64,000 nucleotides of DNA, taken from contig NC_068910.1 of NCBI RefSeq assembly GCF_023091745.1, positions 1,524,272-1,588,271 of the forward strand, in the 5' to 3' direction. The translations under genes were made by a program, and so were the position numbers. The notes below the pieces were generated by a model. The model did not search any database and had not been told where the DNA came from. It worked only from the letters and a program-made list of their open reading frames with translations. How positions within the stretch are numbered: the stretch's first letter is position 1; the number at the start of each line of letters is the position of its first letter. Below, one piece after another: positions 1 through 22,399 of this stretch. The DNA comes from Budorcas taxicolor (Eukaryota; Chordata; Mammalia; Artiodactyla; Bovidae).

Positions 1-955
1 ACCTCACCTGTCTCCTGAGACTCCTGTATGTGGGTCAAGAAGCAACTGTTAGAACCGGACATGAAACAACGGTCTGGTTCCAAATTGAAAAAGAAATATG
101 TCAAGACTGTATATTGTCACCTTTGCAGAGTAATCATGTGAAATGCCAGGCTGGATATTTCACGTGGTGGAATCAAGACTGCCAGGAGAAATACCAACCT
201 CAGATATGCAGGGGACACCATTCTAATGGCAGAAAGTGAAGAGGAACTAGAGAGCCTCTTGATGAAAGCCAAAGGCTGGCTTGGAACTCAGCATTCAAAG
301 TACTAAGACCATGGCATCGAGTCCTGTCACTCGATGGCAAATAGAAGGCAAGGAGGTGGAAGGAGCGAGAGACTTTCCTTCTGGGCTCCAGTATCGCTGC
401 AGACGGAGACACAGTCGTGAGGCTGAAGGATGCTGACTCCTTGGAAGGAAAGACGACAAAGCCGGAGAGCATGTTAGAAAGCCAAGACATCACTTTGCCA
501 ACAAAGGTCCGTCTAGTCAGAACTATGGTTTTTCCAGCAGTCATGTATGGATGTGAGAGTTGGACCATGAAGAAGGCTGAGTGCTGAAGAATTGATGTGT
601 TTGAATTGTGCTGGAGGAGACTCTTGAGAGTCCCTTGGACAGCAAGGAGATCAAACCAGTCAATCCCAAAGGAGATCAACCCTGAATATTCTTTAGAAGG
701 ACTGATGCTGAAGCTGAAGCTCCAGTACTTTGGCCACCTGATGCAAAGAGCCAACTCATTGGAAAAGACCCTGATGCTGGGAAAGGTTGGAGGCGGGAGG
801 AGAAGGGGACGACAGAGGATGAGATGGTTGGATGGCATCACCGACTCAATGGACATGAGTCTGAGCGAACTTTGGGAGATGGTGAAGGGCAGGGAGGCCT
901 GGCATGCCGCAGTCTGTGGGTTCACAGAGAGTGAGATATGGCTTAGCAGCCAGAG
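1..955 (+). mobile_element. BovB LINE, 3' part of ORF and 3' end
   Basis: The strand carries decayed reverse-transcriptase C-terminal coding sequence of the BovB non-LTR retrotransposon. Recognisable translated pieces are LLRVPWTARRSNQS, LKLQYFGHLM, and GRRRGRQRMRWLDGITDSMD, followed by the REAWHAAV end. Stops and indels break the frame, so it is dead. BovB was horizontally acquired by ruminants and is a strong lineage marker. The element enters from beyond the window start. Confidence 0.93.
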
Positions 956-1061
956 GACAACTGTGGTTAGTACTTTAATAGAATTACTCTTCAGAGACAG
1001 GCATCAGAGTAGCCTTGTTGGGGGTGGACATTGGGGGGTTTTTTGTTGTTTTTGGTCGTGT

Positions 1062-1165
1062 GGCTTGTGGGAGGTCTTAGTTCTCTGACCAGGGATTGAA
1101 CCTGTGCCCCTTGCAGTGGAAGCTTGGAGTCTTATCCAGTGGACCACTAGGGAAGTCCCTAGGTG
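1062..1165 (-). mobile_element. tRNA-derived SINE (CHR/ART type), minus strand
   Basis: Reading the minus strand gives GGGACTTCCCTAGTGGTCCA, then box-B-like GGTTCAATCCCTGG and a gap-filled tail. This matches the Cetartiodactyla tRNA-Glu-derived SINE head. Exact subfamily not assigned. Confidence 0.85.
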
Positions 1166-4002
1166 ATGGGCATAGTTAAAGGCAGTTTCAAGGGAAGGTA
1201 CTATCATGACTGTCTTATGAAATGAACAAAGAGCAGATATACATGGAGGTCAACAGTGTTGTAAGGACCCTGCAGCTGGTCACAAACCTGGCCTTTCCAT
1301 GCGAGGGGCTTGTCCTGCTCGAATCCATTTGTGTGTCTGAGAGTCATTTGTTCTGCCATCGTTTCTGCACGTTCAGCTGGTCAGGGACAGTGACGGCCTG
1401 GAGTGCGAGCCCCAGGGTGCTCCGGGATCTGGGCACTGTTCCGCACAGGAGGCATCCCACGCCCTTTTAGCTGTAAGTCTCCTTACAGGATGTGAGTTCA
1501 TAATGCTAAATTGGGTTACTTTTTCGTTTAATACTGAAATTTTTGAACACTTGTTTAAAAATGTTTTGGTGAGGAGGCTTTGTGAATTAAAGCCCCGGTG
1601 GTTACGTATTTGGTTTAATGTACTTTGATGACTTGATAGGAAACGTGGTCTTTGCCCCAGAGGTCTTTTCTGAGGACAGTGGCCCTGGGACCAAGCGTGG
1701 GGCTCCCGGGACTCCCGTATCCCTGGTATCTGACTTGCACGCAGGCAGTGCTCGAGGTTCGGAGCCTGTGACCCCAGACGTTGGGCGAGAGTTGCTGCCC
1801 TAACCTGTTTTTCCCAGGAGGTAGTGGCCCCCTTCACGCCACAGCGGTAAACCCCGTGTGCCCGCAGGCGTGTAGTCCTGTGGTCTTGCTCCCTGAAGCG
1901 GTGGCGGGGTCGGGGTGGTGTGACAGTGGGCACGGGGAACTGAAGTTCACGGTGTGGGAGAGACAAGCCAGTCCTGAGCTGGAGCCGCGTCAGGACGGAG
2001 GGGCCCTCGGAGCCTTCCAGGGTCCCAGCAGCCACCGAGAGCCCTCCCCTGAGGAGGGGCGCTCTCCCGGCTCGGCGCCCCCGTGGGTGCTGGCGGGGTC
2101 TGTCTGCCCCGGTCCCTACTCTTCCTCTTGGCCGGTGGACCGTGCCCTTCCTCTCTGGACGCTGTCCTGGTGGAGGTGGGGCGCCGCGTGCCCTGGGCCT
2201 CCCTGTGGGAGCTCCGGGTCGCCGGCCCGTGGCCGGTGGTGGCAGCTTGCCAGCGTGTAGCCTGGCCACACGCGTGATGTCCTGCGTTCTGTGCTCTGGG
2301 CGCTCTGGGCCCTTAAAGATCGGCACGTGTGGGGACAGACTGTCACTTAGCTGACTGGACTGTTTTTAAATGTTGGCGTCTTGACTCGGAAGTGGTCGGG
2401 AAGGACTGCTTAGGAGTCGGTCTAGCCTTGGGGCACGCCTCAGTCACCGTGGTTCCTGCAAGAGCCCTTGAGGAAAAAGTACCTGTGAGCGCCTCACACA
2501 GGCACGCGCACGCAGAGGGTCTGCTGGGACACGCGGCTCTGTCAGGAGCGGACGTCCACCCCTCGTCCTGGGAGGCTCTGAGATCTGGGCGACGCTCCCT
2601 AGTCTGACCTTCCCCGGGCCGCCTGCTCCGGGCCAGTGCGGTCTGTCGGGTCCTTCGTGCTGCTGGTGTCGTCCACAGTGCTGTTGGCTTTCAGACAGGC
2701 AGCTCGGGGGTACAGGGGACCTGGGGTGCTGTGTGGACACTCCTGGCCAGCCAGGACCAGTGGCTGCAAGTATTTTGAAGTGGTTAGGGTGCAGCCAGCA
2801 TGCTCCTGTGATAGTCTGATGAGGAGCCCACGTGTGCGCTGGTGCCTAAAGTTGCTGTTGAAGAGCTAGCGTTTACTGTGTTTTCAAGAGGGAAAGACGA
2901 TGGGCTAGATAGCAATGAATGGCCACCCACTGAGACTGGAGGTGTGTGAGGACCACCGGCCAGTGCTGGTTAGATCCTCCAGGGTTGTTGAGACCGGCCG
3001 CACACCGCAGAACTCACCGGCTGTGGAGACGCAAGTGTTCGCTGCCTGCACAGGCCAGCGGGGCAGGTGCGAGCCTGCGGCCGGTGTGGCTGAGCAGCTG
3101 GGTGCTGTAGAGGACCGCCCGGTTTAGACCCGCCTTCCCCCGCCACTTTTCATTATCACATCTCCCTTCTGCCCCCCCAGGCCTTTGCAGATCCAGCCTC
3201 GCCTCCCCAACTGTCTCCCCTGCCTCAGTGAAATTTTAATACTGTGGATGTACTGTGTCCTTATGCTCAGCTTCTGGAGGGCCGCAGACCATGGTTAGTA
3301 ACGCCCGCACGGGGAATGCGTGGCCTGGACCAGCAGAGGGTTGGCATGGTCGTGAAGCTTAGCCCAGCGGCAGTATACTTCCTGGATATTTGGGATGACT
3401 GCTGAGGCTGGTGGTACCGTCCTGTGCAGTTAAGGACTTCCATGCTGAGGGAGCTCTTACACATTTGTAAAATTCTCCGCGTTCTTAGGGCATCACCGTA
3501 TTTCACTAACGGACAATGCGTGTATGAGGCAGGTGGTGTAAGAGGCGCAGTGAGTCTGAGCCAGGCAGAGGGCGGCAGCCGGGAAGCTGAGGCTCCAGAA
3601 GGCAGCCTGCGTGGGCAGGAGTTGAGTGGAGGTGTTGACCGGTGCTGGGGGGGGTGGGCGTGTCCGGTCTTGCTGCAGGCTGAGAGCAGTTCCCTGCGCA
3701 GGAGGTAGTTCGTGGTCTCTGGGGGTGCAGGCGGGAGCCGGGCGGGCTGTGGGTGCCCCCGGGGTGCCTCTCCCAGCACAGGATGGGGTGAAGTGACTCC
3801 TAAGGGCCCATTATGAGTATCAGGTGCTTGGGCTCATTCTGCACGTGGCCTCTCCGTGTATAGGATCACGCCAAGCCCCTTGTCCAGCGAGGAGGTGTGA
3901 AGTAGCCAGCTGCATCTGGCCACTGGGGCTTCCAGGTGACCACTCGGAAGCTACAAAACAGAGTGCTTTGTTCAGCGTAGACAATCACGGTGGCCTTCTT
4001 GT

Positions 4003-4125
4003 TTCTTTGGCTGTGCAGGCAGGCGTTAGTGGCAGCATGTGGGATCTGGTTCCCTGACCAGAGATGGAACCTGGCCCCCCTGCATTGAAAGCATGAAGTC
4101 TTAACCACTGGACCACCAGGGAATA
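4003..4125 (-). mobile_element. tRNA-derived SINE, minus strand
   Basis: The minus strand shows the CCTGGTGGTCCAGTGGTTAA head with a degenerate box B and GGTCAGGGAACC, typical of the cetartiodactyl SINE. Confidence 0.85.
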
Positions 4126-4750
4126 GGTCAACCCCAGCGTCCAACCCAGTAACTGACGCTTTACTTGACCCTCAGCAGGTGTCTGAGCCAAAGTGGGTGT
4201 GCTTCTACCCTAGGTCGCGGTTAGTGACCAGCGTTCCTGAGAGAGACAGGGACTCGTGGGTGGACGTGGTTAAGTATGAGGCATGGAGGAGGGTGTCAGG
4301 ACGTAGGGTGCCTTAGTCTGAGGTCATCTGATCAGCCTGGGTTAGGATCTCAAGAGCGGGGAGCCATGCTTCTCGCACTCATGGGCCTAAACTGTTACCG
4401 CAGAATAGTAGACGGAGGCGAAAGCAGGAGTGGGTAGTCACCGAGCGCCCACGCATCAGCTGTGCTTTCCCTTCCCTGGCGCTGAGCAGGCGTCTTCCTC
4501 CAGTGCCACACCTCCACCGCAGCGTTTGCTGGTGTCGACGCAGTCCTGGCTTGTACAGTGTGACTTCAGCATGCACGTAAATGAAGCTGTGATTTGTCTT
4601 AGATGTTTGACTAGGACCTTGGACACACTTGTGTGAGTCAGCGAGCTAGTGTGAGAGGCTGGGGTGATGAGATTTGGAAGGTGAAGTGATAATACTAGGA
4701 ATGCTGGTTGACTAGGTACGTGTTTCACACTGTTGGAAATCCCCTCAGAG

Positions 4751-4905
4751 GGACTTCCCCAGTGGTCCAGTGGCTAAGAATCCGTCCTTCAGGGCAGCGG
4801 GTGCAGCTTCAGCTTCTGCTTGGGCAACTGAGATCCCACGTGGTGCAAAAACTCAGCCTACACCACTGCTAGAGAGTCTGTGCACCACAGCTAGAGGCTC
4901 CGCCC
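4751..4905 (+). mobile_element. tRNA-derived SINE, plus strand
   Basis: Starts GGACTTCCCCAGTGGTCCAG and continues with the degenerate tRNA-derived body and the ACTGAGATCCCACGTGGTGC section. Diverged. Confidence 0.8.
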
Positions 4906-5273
4906 CACACCAGACAGGCCCCGCCTGACAACGATAGCTCCCCCATGATGTAAGTCGATGCTGTGGCAGCTCCAGGGAGTGTGCCCTGGTGAGAATGCCA
5001 GCCAGGCCTTTCCTGGTGAGCGGTAGGCGGGGGTTTAGAAGTCCTCATCTCAGAGAGTGCTGACCTTGCTTGTGTGGGGAGCTTGGCACGTCGCTGTGGG
5101 CCAAGCCTAGGAGGAGGCACTGGGGCCGTCCCTGGACCTGCACTCCCAGGCCCGTATCTGGGACTGTCTCCCGTCCTCACGTGCGCAAGGCACCTGGGGG
5201 GCAGTGTGGAGTGGCAGGCACCCCCTTGAAGGGGCACTGGGAGGGACGGGGCGTGCTGGGGGCAGTGTTGGCG

Positions 5274-5504
5274 GGTCAGCAGGCCGTCCTGCCTGGGACA
5301 TCCGGCGCCCTTTGCCTCCTTCCAGTCCTGCTCAGCCATCTCCCGGAGCAGAGCTTGTCTCGCTCCGCAGCAGAGGCCACTGCCCTTGACGGGTCAGCGG
5401 GCCGTCCTGCCTGGGACATCCGGTGCCCTTTACCTCCTCCAGTCCTGCTCAGCCATCTCCCGGAGCAGAGCTTGTCTCGCTCCGCAGCTGAGGCCACCGC
5501 CCTT
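5274..5504 (+). repeat. Two-copy 118-bp tandem duplication
   Basis: The phrase GGTCAGCRGGCCGTCCTGCC starts at 5274 and again at 5392. The two copies agree closely over the whole unit, with only a few substitutions and small indels. No function is apparent; it lies deep in intron 1. Confidence 0.93.
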
Positions 5505-8500
5505 GGGGTGCCGCGCAGCTCGGCATGTGCTTGTTTCGCTGGTGTGTCTCCTGCGTCTTCTCGGGCCTCCCAGTATCCTCTCGAAGTTCTGGGGCTCTTG
5601 CCTGCTGCGCTTCCCCTGGGGTGCTGTAAATGGGACACAGAGCAGCACCCTGTTGGCTGACACCATCACAGCCGAAGGCTTGCGTGGAGCACGCAGGCTG
5701 CATGATCAGTGGACCCCCCGGGTTTCAGGTTGCGTAAACCCCGAGGACTCAGCGCAGGCTGTGCCCCCGCGTGGCCGGCACGGGGGAAGTGCCTTGGTTG
5801 AGGGGCCACCCTCGGGCTGACGGCAGAGATGGGGGTGGCCCGGCTTCCTGCTCCTCCCCTCCCTGGCCCCGTGTCCCCGCGCCCCCGCCCACCTTCTCCA
5901 GCAGTCCGTTGCTGTCCTCACTGGCCCTGCCCAGCCCACAGTCTGGGCTGGGCCACGATGCTTTCCTGATGGTTGTGCCTGCTTGCGGCTTCCTTATTGC
6001 CTCTGCTTTTACGGCCAGTTGGCTGCTCAGCTTCAAAGATGAGGAGAGCAGTGACTCCAGGTGTGTGGGGGGGAGTCTAGCTTTTGATTTCCCACCTGAG
6101 AAGCAGTGTCCCTGGGGGAAGGAGTGCACGCGGCGTGTGGAACGGTGATGTGTGCTGAGCAGGCTGGGTTTGAGGACAGAAGGAAGGGAATGTGCTGCGA
6201 ATACCCCTTCTAGAAAGGCTCTGGGAGGGACTCCTGGGCTGGTGGGTGTTCCCTCAGCGCCCGGTCCCAGGCCCTGGGGACATTTGACCCTGTAGGGATT
6301 TTCAGAGCAGTTTGTGTCTGCAGAAGTCCGTGGAGACGGTGCTGGGAGAGGGTCAGAGAAAGCAGGTGCCGCGGTGAGGGTTCTGGAGGCGCTGCTCCTT
6401 GCGGCAGAGCCGTGCTCCAGGGTTGCTTTGGTTTTGTTTTTTCCTTCGCTCTTTTCTAGAAACAAGTGTCCCACGCTCCGATCCCAGAGAACATGACGTA
6501 CAAACGCGTAGCTCTTCGCGGTTGCCAGTGTGAAGCCGGTGGCGCCCTCTGGGCCGGCCCAGGCTGCGACCCCGCCTCGCCTGTTGACAGGCGCCGCGCG
6601 GGGGGCGCGTGTCCTGCAGGACAGGAATGCTCTTGCAAGGAGAACTGACTGGAAAGTCAGCAGTGAACGTTTTCCTCCAAAATAGAGATAGCCTTTGAGT
6701 TTGAAGGTCGTTTGCCCTGGAAAGATGACAGTAAGTGAATATGAAGAAAGAAAGTCGTTTGTGACCTATCCTCCAGGAGAGACCTGATTTGTCTCTTCCT
6801 TGAGTTTGCACCTCCGCTCTGCTGGGGAGTCTGTTTGGGAAGGCGAGCTGTAGGGGTGTTAACCTGGCTCTCACCACTGAGTGGGGGGTCAGCCTTGTAC
6901 TGCTGAGCTCTGTAACGCTGGAATTCCAGCCCGTCATGCTGATACTGTTTCTGTAGCATACTTTCCAAGACGGTTAGGCCAGTTCCCTGTCACTGCTCTT
7001 TTGAAAGGATTGCGAGGGATTCTTGTTCATTTATTACTAAGAAAGATAGAATGGCTTCATCCCATTCCCCCCAAATCCTTGCAATTATTTAAACAGGGAA
7101 GAACTTTTTATCTTTACTTTAAGGCTTCCTGTAGGAGATGTCTCTTCATTTATCCTGATTTTCTTTGTCTCAGTAAAATTTTTTTCATTTAGATCCTGTA
7201 TCTGTTAACTATTGCAACGGTGGCTGCAGTTATATTTGGAAAATCCTTCAGGAAAGTGAATTAGCAAAAGTCATAAAAGTGCTTTTATATTTTCGACTCA
7301 ATAATCCCATTCTTAAACAGATAATCCCATTCTTAGTCTCAGTAATCCCGTTCTTAAACATCTTGGTTAAGATGGACAGAAACGTTTCCCCTGAGTGAGA
7401 ATTCGACCTCTCACTGACTTCCTACCCCTTTGCCTGGGAACCCTGTTGCAGGCACATGCAGGCGCCTCTGTTGTGGGAAGCTTGCTTGCGGTCACGTGTC
7501 CGGCTGCGTGATGGCATCTGATGGGTGGGGAGGGGCTGGGTGCACCCGATGGGCCCCCAGCCTTGGGCTTCAGGGAGCACAGCGGCTCCTGTGCTGGGTG
7601 TGTCTCTTGTGGGGAGCCCCCAGGAGTGAGGGCTCTCAGAGTCGGGGTGTTGAGGCCAGGCCGCCTCCCTGTGCCTGGGCTGCCCGCTGTGTGGACTGGC
7701 CGTGGTCCTCAGCTCCGTGTGGCTGGCACGGGTCTCAGGAGTCTGAGCGCCTACAAGACCTCTACCCAGCGAGCATTCCAGTGTCCCAGAAAAGGACCCC
7801 ACAGGTGGAAGCTCAGAGGTGTCCTCTCGGGCACTGTTTTCCCTAGAGTTTCGATATGTCAGACGGAAGGTGAGCGGCTGTTTAAATGCTTAGTGCAGCC
7901 AGAAAAATCTCAGACACTGAGACAGTGGCTGACCGGCGCCACGGGGGAGACGGTTCCCGCCTGTGTGCAGGGCCACACGAGCTCGGAGGGGCCTCCCGGA
8001 CGCGCCTCAGGTGGGTCCCCAGGCCTGTGATGGGGTGTGCAGGGAGGAAGGCACTCGGGGCCGCCTGCCATCTCTGAGCAGAACCAAGAGGAGGTGAGCC
8101 TGAGCTGTCGTGGGGGCAGCGAGGGTGGGCGTGCTTCTTACGTCGTCTTTCTGATGTTAGGAAAGGGCGCTTGGTGCAAAGTGAAACTTACTGAACTCTG
8201 AGAATCGGTGTATTTCTTTGCAAAGTCATCTTCTTTTCACCTCTTTTCTTAATCTGCCCTTTGCATTTGAAGCGTGTCCCAGCCACCACACTCTGATCTC
8301 GGCCCCTATTCAGCCCCAGACCTCGAGGTGAGACGCTTCGACTTTGGTTAAGGCAGTCCCTCGGGAGGCCGGTGGGGCTGGCGGTCTCATGGGTGATTGG
8401 AGATGCTGGGGCTGAACTTCTCACTGCAGGTAGGAAAAGCCAACGCCAGCCCTGCACGTGACAGAGAAAACGCTACAGGAAGCAGGCCTGGCGTGACTTG

Positions 8501-9729
8501 TCTGGTCCCGCTCCTGACTAGTGCGAGTGGGCGCTGCGTAGAAGGCACTGGGGGCTGAGCCAGCCTGCCCTGGGCTCGGCTGTGGGGCCTGCTCGCTGCC
8601 TCTGGTTTGCCTCCCATCCCCACGCTGAGCAGCGCTGCGGAGAGCCCCGCTTTCAGGGGCACGGGCCCTCCCTCTGACCCTGCCCTGCGCACTAGCTGCT
8701 CTAGCCCTTGCCGTTGCCTTTCGTGAGGAACAGCTGGCAGCGAGCATCTGGAAACGGGGCGCGCGGGGGCCAGCTCTGAGTTCCGCTGTGCCCGCTGCCT
8801 TCTAAACTCCACTGTGTGCTCGGCTCTGCACTCGGCGCACTTTGGAACCAGCACACCGGCATTCACTGACCACTGCCTGGGCTCTCTTCACTGTCCTGAG
8901 TGTTTTTCTCATCCAGGCCTGACACCCTTCTTCCGACCTAAAAGCTGTTCTCCTTCTCCCAGCAGAGGGCTTGGCCGGCGCATCCGAGGTCACAGCGCTG
9001 GGGAGTGTGGGCCAGGAATCCCCTTCTTGAGTCACGGCCCTGTGGCCGGCAGTGCCGTCAGCCTCAGCCTTCAGGAAGCCAGGCAGGTGGAGAAGAGGCT
9101 CGAGGCAGCTTTTCTCAGGCCCCACCTGGAGCATCTTTCAGCCCAGACTGGAAGAACACCAGGCTCTCCTGAGCCCACGCCCTCCCCGCTGGGTCCCGTG
9201 TAAGCCCCGAGGTCCCCGCTTTGCTGACTGTGGGAGGCGGACGCCACCCCTGCTGGTTCCTGGTCGTCTCCACCCGGCCTCCTGAGGAGGGGCCAGGGCT
9301 GGGGGTCCCCGGAAGGCGTGGGGTCCTTGCTGAGGACGCTGCTGCCTCTGGAGGCGGCGGCAGCCCCAGCCCTCCCGTGGGGTCAGCGCCGAGGGGTGCT
9401 CCTCGAGGTCCTCAAGTGCGGCCCTGACACCGGCCCAGGCTCAGGACTGCTGCCCTCCTGCCACCGCTCTCCCCCTGAAGGCCTCTGAGGCACTCGTGAG
9501 GACCACGAGGCCTGTGCCCATAGGAAAGTGACCCGGGGTCAGGCTGAGGCAGGGGGTTGAGCACCAGCAGGGCCTCTTCATGCTGTCTGGTCCAGGCTCC
9601 AAAAGACTTCCTGAAGGGCTTTCTGGGGAAAGATGGTCTCAAGCTGCAAAGTCAAACGCTGTTGCTGCCAATGTTTGATAGCTCTCTACTGGAGACTAGG
9701 GGCAGAGAATAAAATGGTCTCGATGGAAA

Positions 9730-9800
9730 TCGTTAGGCAAAGGGAGAGAGAGATGAATATAACGAGAGATATAATATGAGATATAAGAGAGATGACATAA
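9730..9800 (+). repeat. Purine-rich GAGA/ATATA low-complexity tract
   Basis: A run of AGGGAGAGAGAGATGAATA, then repeated GAGATATAA-like words. Simple sequence. Confidence 0.8.
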
Positions 9801-9839
9801 GATGTCAAGTCCGCGTGTCCGCTGGCAGGAGGGTTTCTG

Positions 9840-10085
9840 GCTGTGCTGGGCCTCGTCGCCGCACAGGCTCTTCCCCTGGCGGAGCTCCTGCTGTGCCAGG
9901 CCTCGTTGCTGCACAGGCTCTTCCCCAGGGCGGAGCTCGGCTCTGGGCGTGGTGGTCGCGACTCCCGGGTTGTGGCTCAGGGCTCAGTTGCTCCACCACA
10001 CGTAGGATCTTCCTGGGCCAGGGATGGAAACTGTGCCCCCACCATTGGCCGGCGGATTCCTAATCGCCGGCCCACCAGGGACGCC
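9840..10085 (-). mobile_element. tRNA-derived SINE (CHR-2 like), minus strand, with internal duplication
   Basis: The minus strand shows the head GGCGTCCCTGGTGGGCCGGC, a degenerate box B and the GGAAGATCCTACGTGTGGTG body. Near its 3' end a 48-57-bp segment ending in GCGGAGCTC occurs twice (about 9840-9887 and 9888-9936). Confidence 0.75.
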
Positions 10086-10570
10086 TGTGAGGGTTTTTTA
10101 AAGAACGAAGACTGCACAGCCCACGTGGTTGAGCCGCAGAGGCAGGAGCGCGGGTGCCGAGGGCCAGCTGTGAGGTTGTCCGCCGTCTCCAGCTGCGTGC
10201 AGGGTCCGTGCTCTGAAGACGGACAGGCGGCATCAGGGGTAGACAGTGGTGGGGAGAGGCGGGCTGCTCCACGCCGGACAAAGGGCTTGCGCTGAGGAGG
10301 CCTGCGTGAGCAGCGCTCAGGCTCGCCCACGCTGCCCCGGCGTCCCGGCGGCCGCGCCTCTTGCAGGCTCCTCCGGTGCCCCCTGGCACGCTCCTGGCCC
10401 GGGTCCCGTGCTGAGCCTGCACTCCGTCCAGGCCCTGGGTGCAGCGGGGAGCCGGCCGGAAGGCTGGGGCGTGGAGCTCCCGGGCCGTGTCTGTGCGTGT
10501 GCCGAGAGAGGGGTTCCCCTCGGCAGTTCCGTGCCGCCCATATGCCTTCTCCTTCCTTCCAGGTTGAAGG

Positions 10571-20382
<9,812 letters not shown>

Positions 20383-20911
20383 AGAGGCAGAGAGCAGAGC
20401 ACACAGTCCTCCGCGACCGAGAACACACGTGCAGGCCTTCTTCCACGAGCCCCTCCTCCCACAGACAGTCATCTCTCGCCCAGCTGCCTGGGGAGCCCAG
20501 CACACCGCCGACCCCCGCACACGCCCCACAGACCCACCGCCCGCCCCGTGGGCTCCACGGCAGCAGCAAGGCCGGAGGCGCACACCCGCCTGGGTGGAGT
20601 CTGCGCTGGAAGCTTCTTCCTTTTGTCCACTGGAGAGAGAACTGTTTACAGTTAATCTGTGTCTAATTAGTTCTGATTTTTTTAACCGTCTTGTGGTCTT
20701 TTTACCCACCCCCTCCTGTGAAGGCCACCACGTGGGAAGGCTGGTGCCCTGCGCTCCATCACAGGCTCACACCCAGTCTGATCAGGCTGAGTTTTGTATG
20801 TATCTGTTAATGCTTGTTACTTTTAACTAATCAGATCTTTTTACAGTATCCATTTATTATGTAATGCTTCGTAGAAAAGAATCTTATAGTACATGTTAAT
20901 ATATGCAACCA

Positions 20912-20917
20912 ATTAAA
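20912..20917 (+). terminator. RAB7A: Proximal poly(A) signal ATTAAA of RAB7A
   Basis: ATTAAA sits in an AT-rich stretch 530 nt after the stop codon and is followed within 30-40 nt by a T/G-rich stretch. It would give a shorter mRNA isoform. Confidence 0.6.
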
Positions 20918-21550
20918 ATGTATGAATCAGCGTAAGAAATTCTCGGGTTATGTGTTTAAGTCCTGTGACGCAGGCCTAGAGGCAGAGGGCTGAACCCGGT
21001 CTGGACCGCGGCGTGTTCAGCATCTCAAGGGGTGAGAAGTCCAGCAGGAGCCTTCTGTACAGTAGACCCGAGAGTCATGTGCGCCTTTTATCAAAGACTT
21101 CAGAGCCAAGAAGCTTTGCATCTCTCCAGGGGAGACTGTCCAGTTCCCTCTGCATCTAAATTTTCCAAGAGGCGATTTGCGTAATACTTTGGTGTGTGCA
21201 ATGGAGAAACAGCTGTTTCACAAATTAAGACTCTCATTTTCCCTTTTTTTCTTTCCTGCTCCACACTTTTAAAACTCCCCTGTTAGATTCGCATCCACGT
21301 CCAAGAGGGAGAGGAGGCCCTCCCAGACCTGTGCTAGCGACGGTACCTTTGCTCTAGACGGCGCTCCTCTCGGGGTGTGGCGTCCTCGGTGAGCACACCT
21401 TCCCCGGCCCCGACTCCCCAGTGTAGCCCCCGAGCCCCCGCTTCCTGGCGGCCCCCCCCACACACTGTAGCCTGCTTCACAGAGCTCCCCTCGGAGGGCC
21501 CGTGTCCCCGGGTGTGGGCCAAGTTCTTCTGTAGAGACGAACGTGATGCC

Positions 21551-21556
21551 AATAAA
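21551..21556 (+). terminator. RAB7A: Distal poly(A) signal AATAAA of RAB7A
   Basis: Canonical AATAAA followed 20-35 nt later by a GT/CT-rich stretch. It is the best candidate for the main mRNA 3' end. Confidence 0.75.
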
Positions 21557-22399
21557 ATGTACCAAGAACAAAGACCGTCTGTCTTCGCCCCATCTTTTCC
21601 TCCAGGCCTGGGCTCAGGGGCAGCTGTGTAGCTGGTCGCCCTCACAGCGCTTTCTCTCGAGCAGCAGCTGCCGGCACAGTCCACGGGCCTCCTCTGTCCA
21701 GCCGCTCAGCACCGGCCCCTGGTGTATGCCGTCTGTGTTTCTGATCACAGTTGAGGGGGGAGGAGGGGACCCCGGCTGGAGAGCGCTGTCCCTGCAGAGG
21801 CGGGGCCGTGAGCAGCGAGCGTGAGCGGCCTTTGGGTTTGCGGTGGTTTAACCCACGTGGTCGCTGACACGCAGCCCTTGCGTGATTCTGGGTTTCTGAC
21901 TCTTGACAGGAGGGTTTGGCAGCATGGCCCGCATTCCGCACGGATGAGCCATGCTGGGACAGCAGGCGCCGTGAGGATCAGTGTTAGGAAACGGCCACGT
22001 GGTGGCCGGTGGGAGGGCGGAGGCTGGCAGACTGCGCCTGGGGCTCTACACGCCCCACTCCTCAGGTCCCTGGCGGGTTGCTTCCTCCGGCCGCTCTGGG
22101 CTCACCCCCTGGACGCTCAGGACCACCACAGCTCCCCCGTCAGGGGCACATGGCTCCCCGCGCTCCGGCCCTGCCTCGTGGGCTGGGCGTGGGGGGCCCG
22201 GCGGCCTCCCCTGGTGCTGGGCGGCGGTGAGTGGACCCCGAGTGGCGCGTGATTCACAGACCAGGGTGTTGCCCTCTGGTCCTGACCGTGAACAAGGTGG
22301 GGACATGGACTTGGACCTCTGACCTCAACCACCTCCTGAAACCAGTGACTATCGTTACAGTGACCCACCTTGTTTTTTAAATATTTAATAGTGCTATCA

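Larger units (their letters stand above)
1..10570 (+). other. RAB7A: RAB7A intron 1 (3' part)
   Basis: No coding exon or RNA gene is seen. It holds a BovB segment (1-955), a minus-strand SINE (1062-1165), another (4003-4125), a plus-strand SINE (4751-4905), a 118-bp tandem duplication (5274-5504), a short 20-bp triplicate at 7301-7358, a purine-rich ATA/GAGA tract (9730-9800), and a minus-strand SINE with an internal duplication (9840-10085). Stretches 1166-4002, 5505-7300 and 7359-9729 hold nothing I recognise; several long open frames there are GC-rich chance frames without splice or family support. Confidence 0.85.
20383..21575 (+). other. RAB7A: RAB7A 3' untranslated region
   Basis: About 1.2 kb runs from the stop codon to just past an AATAAA at 21551-21556, a length similar to what I recall for the human 3'UTR. 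The stretch lacks the SINE insertions common elsewhere in the window, which fits a transcribed and conserved 3'UTR. The 3' end is inferred from the signals, not seen directly. Confidence 0.8.

Noticed and set aside
597..1088. 163-codon frame that looks like a protein gene
   Set aside because: It is the decayed BovB reverse-transcriptase end with the terminal untranslated part, not a host gene.
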